From Oscillospiraceae bacterium (GTDB lineage: Bacteria > Bacillota > Clostridia > Oscillospirales > Acutalibacteraceae): a stretch of 54,712 nucleotides of DNA. The first letter of the stretch is position 1; each line of letters starts with the position of its first letter. Both the position numbers and the translations under genes were made by a program. The DNA lies in the NCBI GenBank assembly GCA_902802375.1, contig CADCLS010000011.1, positions 1 through 54,712 of the forward strand, read 5' to 3'. Positions 49,189 to 54,712 of the stretch are shown piece by piece. The notes under the pieces are model-generated. The model was given only the letters and a program-made list of their open reading frames with translations. It was not told the DNA's origin and did no database searches.

Positions 49189-49940
49189 ACTAATCTCTCT
49201 CCTTTCGCAGACCTGTCTTTATAAACGCCGAGTGGATAATAGGGTATCATTTTTTCGTCAATCCATTTAAGAGCGTTTTGAGGAGTAAGTCCCCAGTTTG
49301 TAGGACAACTTGAAATAACCTCAATAAGCGAAAAGCCTTTGCCCTCGATTTGATTTTGGAAAGCCTTTTTAATAGCCTTCTTTGCGGCGTTAATATTCTT
49401 TATGTTATTAACAGCAACGCGCTCAATGTACTCGGCGCCGTCAAGCTCAGAGAGCATTTCACATACCTTTACAGGAAATCCGCAAAGCTTTACATCTCTG
49501 CCGTAAGGTGAAGTCTGTGTAACCTGACCGGGAAGAGAAGTCGGCGCCATTTGACCGCCGGTCATACCGTAAATCGCATTGTTAATGAAAATTACGGTAA
49601 TATTCTCATTTCTTGCAGCGGCGTGAACGGTTTCCGCCATACCGATAGATGCGAGGTCTCCGTCACCCTGATATGTAAATACTATCTTACTGGGGTCTGC
49701 GCGTTTAACACCGGTGGCAACCGCCGGTGCTCTGCCGTGAGCCGCCTCAATCATATCGCAGTTAAAATAATCATAAGCCATAACAGAGCAACCAACCGGT
49801 GCAATACCTATGGTCTTACCCTCAATATCAAATTCATCTATTGCCTCAGCAACAAGACGGTGAACTATACCGTGTGTGCAACCGGGACAATAATGAAGCG
49901 GAACATCCGCCAGTGATTTAGGTTTGTCAAATACTACCAT
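49185..49940 (-). CDS. 2-oxoacid:ferredoxin oxidoreductase, beta (TPP) subunit
   Basis: A 251-residue thiamine-diphosphate subunit. YCPGCTHGIVHRLVAEA and GIAPVGCSVMAYDYF bind the cofactor region. The TPP/Mg motif is TYQGDGDLASIG, continued by INNAIYGMTGGQMAPTSLPG. Its start overlaps the alpha stop. Substrate specificity for 2-oxoisovalerate versus 2-oxoglutarate cannot be read with confidence; the operon with ilvE favours branched-chain acids. Confidence 0.95.
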   Translation of the reverse strand: MVVFDKPKSLADVPLHYCPGCTHGIVHRLVAEAIDEFDIEGKTIGIAPVGCSVMAYDYFNCDMIEAAHGRAPAVATGVKRADPSKIVFTYQGDGDLASIGMAETVHAAARNENITVIFINNAIYGMTGGQMAPTSLPGQVTQTSPYGRDVKLCGFPVKVCEMLSELDGAEYIERVAVNNIKNINAAKKAIKKAFQNQIEGKGFSLIEVISSCPTNWGLTPQNALKWIDEKMIPYYPLGVYKDRSAKGERLV

Positions 49941-51007
49941 TACTTATTGCCTCCTTTTGCGGCTTCTTCAATATCTGCTAAAACCTGCTCAGGAAGCGGT
50001 ATCATACCGCCTACACGGTTGCAAAGCTTATAATTTGCCTTGCATTCGGTAGCAAGCTTAACATCCTCAATCATCTGACCCATTGAAAGCTCAACGCTTA
50101 TAAATGTATGTACTTTCTCAGCCGCCTTCTTAAATACATCCTTCGGGAACGGCCAGAGGGTTATAGGTCTAATCATACCTACTTTAATGCCCTTTGCTCT
50201 TGCGGCATTAATAGCGTTTTTTGAAACACGCGCGGCAATACCGAATGCGGCAACGCATATCTCAGCATCGTCCATAAGATATTCCTCAAACATAACTTCA
50301 TTTTTCTCAACTTCTTTGTAGCGCTCATAACGCTCAAAGTTTACCTGCTCTAACTGCTCAGGCTTAAGATAAAGAGAATTGATAATGTTATGCTCGCGCT
50401 TCTTATCTGTACCTGTTGTCGCCCACGGCTTTTCAGGCGCAGGATTAACCTTAAGCGATTCAAGGTCAACAGGCTCCATCATTTGACCCATAGTACCATC
50501 GGCTAAAATCATCGAAGTCATACGGTATTTATCGGCAGTATCGAACGCTTTTACAGTCAGTGCCGCCATTTCCTGAACGGAAGCCGGTGCGTAAACTATC
50601 ATATGATAGTCTCCGTGACCGCCGCCGCGAGTTGCTTGAAAATAATCTGACTGCGAAGGCTGAATACCACCGAGTCCAGGTCCTCCTCTTTGAACATTTA
50701 CAACAAATGCCGGAAGGTCTGCACCTGCAAGATATGAAAGTCCCTCACTTTTCAGTGAAATACCGGGGCTTGACGAAGATGTCATAACCCTTTTACCTGC
50801 GCTTGATACACCGTAAACCATATTAATTGCGGCAATTTCACTTTCCGCCTGTAAAAATGTGCCTCCGATTTTAGGCATTTTTTTAGCCATATATGCGGCA
50901 ACTTCGGTCTGCGGAGTAATCGGATAACCGAAATAGTGACGACAGCCTGCAATTATAGCCGCCTCAGCTATAGCTTCGTTGCCTTTCATAAGTACCTTAT
51001 CAGCCAT
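49940..51007 (-). CDS. 2-oxoacid:ferredoxin oxidoreductase, alpha subunit (VorB-like)
   Basis: A 355-residue subunit: GNEAIAEAAIIAGCRHYFG, GYPITPQTEVAAYMA, TFLQAESEIAAINMVYG, VMTSSSSPGISLKSEGLSYL and QRGGPGLGGIQPSQSDYFQA are typical of VorB/KorA. With beta, gamma and ferredoxin it catalyses 2-oxoacid + CoA + oxidised ferredoxin to acyl-CoA + CO2, and the reverse reductive carboxylation when ferredoxin is reduced. Ten nt separate it from the ferredoxin gene. Confidence 0.95.
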   Translation of the reverse strand: MADKVLMKGNEAIAEAAIIAGCRHYFGYPITPQTEVAAYMAKKMPKIGGTFLQAESEIAAINMVYGVSSAGKRVMTSSSSPGISLKSEGLSYLAGADLPAFVVNVQRGGPGLGGIQPSQSDYFQATRGGGHGDYHMIVYAPASVQEMAALTVKAFDTADKYRMTSMILADGTMGQMMEPVDLESLKVNPAPEKPWATTGTDKKREHNIINSLYLKPEQLEQVNFERYERYKEVEKNEVMFEEYLMDDAEICVAAFGIAARVSKNAINAARAKGIKVGMIRPITLWPFPKDVFKKAAEKVHTFISVELSMGQMIEDVKLATECKANYKLCNRVGGMIPLPEQVLADIEEAAKGGNK

Positions 51008-51016
51008 TTAAGTTCC

Positions 51017-51223
51017 CTACCTTTCTACCTTAATGATACAATCGGGACACATAGTAGCGCAAAAAGCGCAGCCGATACAGTCGTCGGGATTTACCGCCTC
51101 GACCGGATGATGCCCCTTCTTGTTGATTTTTTCTGACGACAGTGCAAGCACTTTCTTCGGGCATACATTTACGCATAACCCACAGCCCTTGCAAAAGTCA
51201 GTTTTGAATGTAAGCTTTGCCAT
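51017..51223 (-). CDS. Two-[4Fe-4S] ferredoxin, delta subunit of the oxidoreductase
   Basis: 68 residues from ATG 51223, with AAGGAG at good spacing; a GTG three codons earlier is the alternative. Two CxxCxxCxxxCP clusters are visible: [17 protein letters not shown] and [18 protein letters not shown]. It passes electrons between the alpha-beta-gamma enzyme and the cell ferredoxin pool. Confidence 0.95.
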   Translation of the reverse strand: MAKLTFKTDFCKGCGLCVNVCPKKVLALSSEKINKKGHHPVEAVNPDDCIGCAFCATMCPDCIIKVER

Positions 51224-51235
51224 ATTCAACACTCC

Positions 51236-51901
51236 TTAAATTGTAAGTGAATTTTGCAGTTCTATATAAAATAAATTATCTGTTTTTCCGACAAGCTCAG
51301 CCTTAAGACGCTTATTGGCGGCAGTCGCAATAATCGGTATATTCATAAGCTTCGCCACATCTGCGGCATAACCGAAAGAGTTTATTATATCTTTTGCAGT
51401 AGTATCAGAGCCGAGATTTGAATTGTTTATTATTCCGGTAAAGTTTATACCGCCGGCATATTCAATTTCTCTAAGAACTTCTACGGTAGACGCCGTATCG
51501 CGCGTGAGAGGTCTGTACATATTGATAACGGCTATCATACTGTAATTGTTTTCTTTAACTATCGCAGGGGCAAGTCTTCCGAGAGCTAATGCGCCCCTGT
51601 CATCACCGCCGATATCAAGCACAAAACTCTGTGATTTATTATCTGTTATCGCGTACATTTCATCCGGCAGTGCCGGTATATCAAGATTAGTGCCGGCATA
51701 ATCTGAGCAAATCAGCTTAATTCCGCGATTGTTTAACTCCTCGATACTATCCTTTGTTCTGAAATACGGATTTACTATATCAAGGTCAGCGATAGCAACG
51801 CTTTTACCCTGTTCCTTCTGCTCGTACGCCATATTAAGCGCAACATTAGTCTTGCCGCTTCCGTAATGACCGCAAACAATGGTTATTCGTTTATAGTCCA
51901 T
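51236..51901 (-). CDS. P-loop ATPase (ParA/MinD-like fold)
   Basis: A 221-residue protein. Walker A is VCGHYGSGKTNVALNMA at the N-terminus, ADLDIVNPYFRTKD follows, and VLDIGGDDRGALALGR matches the switch region of SIMIBI-class ATPases. It lies between the AMP-ligase and the oxidoreductase genes and is probably coupled to them. It might help assemble or activate the enzyme complex; this is inferred from context. Confidence 0.8.
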   Translation of the reverse strand: MDYKRITIVCGHYGSGKTNVALNMAYEQKEQGKSVAIADLDIVNPYFRTKDSIEELNNRGIKLICSDYAGTNLDIPALPDEMYAITDNKSQSFVLDIGGDDRGALALGRLAPAIVKENNYSMIAVINMYRPLTRDTASTVEVLREIEYAGGINFTGIINNSNLGSDTTAKDIINSFGYAADVAKLMNIPIIATAANKRLKAELVGKTDNLFYIELQNSLTI

Positions 51902-51915
51902 ATCACATCACCGTT

Positions 51916-52155
51916 TTACAACTCATTACGCTTAATTTTACCGCTTATAGTCTTAGGAAGCTCATCGCGGAACTCAACAATGCGTGGGTACTTATAAGGC
52001 GCAGTCTTAGACTTGACATAATTCTGTATTTCTTTCTTTAGCTCGTCAGTACCTTGAGTACCCTTAACAAGTACAATGCTCGCTTTTACAACCTGACCGC
52101 GTATCGGGTCCGGTGCCGCCGACACACCGCATTCCAAAACATATGGCAGTTCCAT
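51916..52155 (-). pseudogene. Detached C-terminus of the acyl-CoA ligase
   Basis: Encodes [20 protein letters not shown] onward to a stop, the C-terminal lobe of an AMP-forming acyl-CoA ligase, with the A10 lysine in [14 protein letters not shown]. The frame continues upstream to 52183 as GPFEIESVI, which is the normal continuation of the upstream gene. It is therefore the 3' end of 52172-54109, separated by a deletion of about 34 codons with a frame change. It is unlikely to be a gene by itself. Confidence 0.75.
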
Positions 52156-52183
52156 AATAACGCTTTCTATCTCAAACGGTCCT
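51916..52183. repeat. 268-bp direct repeat, copy 1 (ligase 3' end)
   Basis: Repeats 54445-54712 at a constant offset of 2529 bp without gaps, apart from a few substitutions. The match ends exactly at the broken ligase junction. Confidence 0.9.
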
Positions 52184-54109
52184 TAGGCCGTCTTTCCAAG
52201 TCTCGCGTGTTTTTTCCTCATCACCGAAATAACAAACCGCAAGACCGCACGGAAGACCGTTTTTAATATTTATCACTATCTCGCCGGTCTCACCGGTAGG
52301 AACACTGTTTCCGTCCGGGTCAACTATATCTACATCATAAATCGGTGCCGGCTTACCCATTGAACCGATTTTATGCGGCGCGCCTCTGAGGTTACCTATT
52401 ATCATTGTGCTCTCTGTCTGACCGAAGCCTTCAAGTATACTAAGACCTGTCGCCTTCTTAAATTGGCGGTAAACCTCCGGGTTAAGAGCTTCGCCTGCGG
52501 TAGTCATATGCTTAATTGACGACAAATCGTATTTTGAAATATCCTGCTTTACCATCATACGAAGCATTGTAGGCGGTGCGCAAAAAGTAGTGATATTATA
52601 CTTTTTGAACATAGGAAGTATATCCGCCGCGTCAAAGCGGTCAAAATCATAAACAAATGTTGCCGCCTCACATAACCACTGACCGTAGAGCTTACCCCAC
52701 ATCGCCTTTGCCCACCCGGTATCGGAAATAGTAAAGTGCAAACCGTCCGGGTCAACATTATGCCAATACTTTGCAGTATGGAAGTGACCAAGCGGATATT
52801 TATGCGTATGCGTAGCAATTTTCGGATAGCCGCTTGTACCCGAAGTAAAGTACATTAGCATTAAATCGTCCCCACACGGTGAATCCTCGGTGCGTTCAAA
52901 GTGAGAACGGTAAACTTCATATTCAGCGTTGAAATCACGCCAGCCCTCACGGCTGCCGTTTACCATTAACTTATACTCAAGCGTCGGACATTTCGCCGCC
53001 GCAATATCAACTTGATGTGCCGTGTCGCCGTCAGCCGTGCAAACAATAGCTTTTATGCCTGCCGCCTTAAAACGGTACTCAAAATCATGCTCCTGAAGCT
53101 GATTTGTGGCCGGTATCGCAATAGCGCCGAGTTTATTAAGTGCCAACATACAGAACCAGAACTGATAATGCCTTTTGAGAACAAGCATTACCTTGTCGCC
53201 TCTTTTAATACCAAGCGACTTAAAGTAATTTGCACACCGTGCAGACGCCTTTTTCATATCACCGAATGTAAACCTGCGTTCTTCTTTATCCTTTGAAATA
53301 TAAAGCATTGCAAGTTTATCAGGTTGTGTTGTTCCTAATTCATCAACTATATCAAAAGCAAAATTGAATTTTTCGGTGTTTTTGAACTTAATTGAAGTTG
53401 GCGTGCCGTTCTCGTTCTTTTCCACATCTATAAACTTATGATAAATTCTCTGTTTTGTATCGAACTTCACGGGCGCCGCGGCAGTAAGCTCATTAGCACC
53501 TGAAAGCTCAGGTATTGGGTCGCCTGTTGGATTTAATACAATAGCATAAAAATAGCAATCCTCACCGTTTACGGCTATCATACCGTGAGGTGTTGAGCTA
53601 TCATAATAAATTGTATCCCCGGCGCTTAAAATCTCTGTATGATTACCAACCTGAACTTTTAGGTGACCGGATATTACAATATCACATTCCTGACCCTTAT
53701 GAGTTGTAAGCTCAATAGCTTTTGTCTGCGCCTCTTCGCTGTAAACGCTCTTAACATAAAGCGGTTCGGCAATTCTTTTTCTGAAAGCAGGCGCCAAATT
53801 ATAATAGGTCATACCATGGGCATTATCAATGCGCTGACCGGCACCACGGCGTGTTAATGTATATGAACGGAGAGTCGGCGAATGTCCCTCAATTATATCA
53901 GTAACATCAACCCCGAAAGCATTTGCACAACGGTAAATAAACGCAAAGTTCAAATCTGTTTTGCCGTTTTCCGCCTCTATGTATTCGTTTACAGAAACAT
54001 CGGTTTTTTCTGACATTTCCTCAACGCTTAAACCGATTATCTCACGCAACTCTTTAATTCTTGCAGCCATTTCATGAATTTTATAATCAAGGCCGGTCAT
54101 TTTTTCCAT
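52172..54109 (-). CDS. XRE-cupin-acyl-CoA synthetase fusion, interrupted near the C-terminus
   Basis: A 645-residue open frame. Residues 15-70 form an XRE helix-turn-helix ([20 protein letters not shown]). Residues about 120-200 form a cupin sensor ([34 protein letters not shown]). Residues about 280-640 are an AMP-forming acyl-CoA ligase with [17 protein letters not shown] near 420 and [10 protein letters not shown] near 563. The frame then ends at KDGLRTV instead of continuing through the hinge motif (GD, GRxDDxI), which is missing. A strong AGGAGG site precedes the ATG. The join of a regulator with a CoA ligase is unusual. The break may be real or an assembly error. Confidence 0.85.
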   Translation of the reverse strand: MEKMTGLDYKIHEMAARIKELREIIGLSVEEMSEKTDVSVNEYIEAENGKTDLNFAFIYRCANAFGVDVTDIIEGHSPTLRSYTLTRRGAGQRIDNAHGMTYYNLAPAFRKRIAEPLYVKSVYSEEAQTKAIELTTHKGQECDIVISGHLKVQVGNHTEILSAGDTIYYDSSTPHGMIAVNGEDCYFYAIVLNPTGDPIPELSGANELTAAAPVKFDTKQRIYHKFIDVEKNENGTPTSIKFKNTEKFNFAFDIVDELGTTQPDKLAMLYISKDKEERRFTFGDMKKASARCANYFKSLGIKRGDKVMLVLKRHYQFWFCMLALNKLGAIAIPATNQLQEHDFEYRFKAAGIKAIVCTADGDTAHQVDIAAAKCPTLEYKLMVNGSREGWRDFNAEYEVYRSHFERTEDSPCGDDLMLMYFTSGTSGYPKIATHTHKYPLGHFHTAKYWHNVDPDGLHFTISDTGWAKAMWGKLYGQWLCEAATFVYDFDRFDAADILPMFKKYNITTFCAPPTMLRMMVKQDISKYDLSSIKHMTTAGEALNPEVYRQFKKATGLSILEGFGQTESTMIIGNLRGAPHKIGSMGKPAPIYDVDIVDPDGNSVPTGETGEIVINIKNGLPCGLAVCYFGDEEKTRETWKDGLRTV

Positions 54110-54129
54110 TTTCTACCCCTCCTGTGGGA

Positions 54130-54402
54130 CAAAATCAAGAAACTCGTCCCAAAGCTAAAATACTTTGAGACGAGTAAAAACATACCCGCGGTACCACTCA
54201 AATTGCGAAATTTCGCCACTCTTAAGGTCTGACAACCTCTATGCCTTTACGCAGCAATCACGGGAAGGTTCTACTAATCATAATCTGACTTTCTTCCTTC
54301 CGGCTGGGAAGTTACAACACAAGGTTTCGCTTACAGACTTGCACCAACCGCCTGTTCTCTTAAAGCAAAATTCCAAGCGCCCTCTTCGTCATCGCCTTTG
54401 AC
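54130..54402 (-). promoter_or_regulatory. T-box riboswitch, valine-type
   Basis: The acceptor-binding sequence GTGGTACCGCGG is near 54187-54198. The terminator stem ACTCGTC...GACGAGT (54142-54175) is followed by TTTCTTGATTTT. In stem I, TTTTGC pairs with GCGAAA and ACAGGC with GTCTGT. The base stem GAAG/CTTC is preceded on the 3' side by GTA plus A, so GTA (54313-54315, valine) is the likely specifier. It controls the ligase fusion and probably the whole oxidoreductase-ilvE operon. Confidence 0.85.
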
Positions 54403-54408
54403 CATAGC

Positions 54409-54437
54409 ATTTTAGCACACATATTTTATTTTGTCAA
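54409..54437 (-). promoter_or_regulatory. Promoter of the valine T-box operon
   Basis: TTGACA (54432-54437), 17-bp spacer, TAAAAT (54409-54414), directly after the end of the upstream ligase copy. Confidence 0.85.
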
Positions 54438-54444
54438 GAGGAAA

Positions 54445-54712
54445 TCAAAGCTTATTACGCTGAATTTTACCGCTTATAGTCTTAGGAAGCTCATCGCGGA
54501 ACTCAACAATGCGTGGGTACTTATAAGGCGCAGTCTTAGACTTGACATAATTTTGTATTTCTTTCTTTAGCTCGTCAGTTCCTTCAGTACCCTTAACAAG
54601 TACAATGCTCGCCTTTACAACCTGACCGCGTATCGGGTCCGGTGCCGCCGACACACCGCATTCCAAAACATATGGCAGTTCCATAATAACGCTTTCTATC
54701 TCAAACGGTCCT
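54445..54712 (-). CDS. Acyl-CoA synthetase C-terminus, partial (window edge)
   Basis: The frame enters from the window edge as [15 protein letters not shown] and ends RNKL. It differs from the 51916-52183 copy by only three residues. It would be the 3' end of a second acyl-CoA ligase gene upstream of the valine T-box, if the assembly is right. The window stops at the exact base where the other copy is broken. Confidence 0.75.
   Translation of the reverse strand, partial: GPFEIESVIMELPYVLECGVSAAPDPIRGQVVKASIVLVKGTEGTDELKKEIQNYVKSKTAPYKYPRIVEFRDELPKTISGKIQRNKL

Overview
The window looks like chromosomal DNA of an anaerobic, endospore-forming Gram-positive bacterium of the class Clostridia, probably a gut or rumen Oscillospirales-type lineage. 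The evidence is a forespore sigma factor SigG, SpoVAC, two T-box leaders, a ferredoxin-dependent 2-oxoacid oxidoreductase, AGGAGG-type ribosome binding sites and moderate GC. The genus cannot be settled from sequence reading alone. Positions 1 and 54712 both fall inside genes, and the right end coincides with a repeat boundary, so the window may be a whole draft contig.

Positions 1 to about 31415 are the right part of a prophage with podovirus-like structural genes. The late genes run leftward on the minus strand: small and large terminase, a small membrane protein, scaffold, major capsid protein with an Ig-like tail, a 48-residue protein, portal, connector, a gp10/gp12-like tail hub, a coiled-coil protein, a 2845-residue polyvalent protein, a baseplate or fibre protein, and an Mtd-like tail fibre cut by the window edge. 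No tape measure, sheath or tail tube gene is seen. Lysis genes are not in the window. The early minus-strand module (20946-27834) holds a late regulator, a ParB-like protein, an ASCH-domain protein, an HUH replication initiator, a DUF4406-DnaD fusion and several small zinc or membrane proteins. A divergent repressor switch with GTTTC palindromes sits near 27620-27980. The plus-strand lysogeny module has a repressor, two membrane proteins with a duplicated leader, and a tyrosine integrase. The right attachment site is the 3' end of a tRNA gene plus its terminator, present twice in tandem (31336-31415 and 31506-31586).

Positions 31606-42546 are host housekeeping and sporulation DNA: spoVAC, a membrane protein, trmL, the glycolytic run pgk-tpiA-gpmI, a cell-envelope group (glycosyltransferase-GtrA, phosphodiester glycosidase, anchored protein), a DUF421 protein, a DUF6512-like protein and sigG.

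Positions 42547-54712 hold two consecutive T-box-controlled minus-strand operons. The upstream leader, with a likely valine specifier GTA, precedes an XRE-cupin-AMP-ligase fusion, a P-loop ATPase, a two-cluster ferredoxin, the three further subunits of a VOR/KOR-type 2-oxoacid:ferredoxin oxidoreductase, and a branched-chain aminotransferase. The second leader, with a likely leucine specifier CTC, precedes a 2-isopropylmalate synthase homologue that has lost its catalytic motifs, a TIM-barrel/AMP-ligase fusion and an amidohydrolase. Together these suggest starvation-induced synthesis of branched-chain amino acids from branched-chain fatty acids: CoA ligation, reductive carboxylation, then transamination. 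That is an inference from gene content and regulation and has not been shown. The acyl-CoA ligase gene is interrupted at 52172-52183, and a 268-bp copy of its 3' end reappears at the right window edge.
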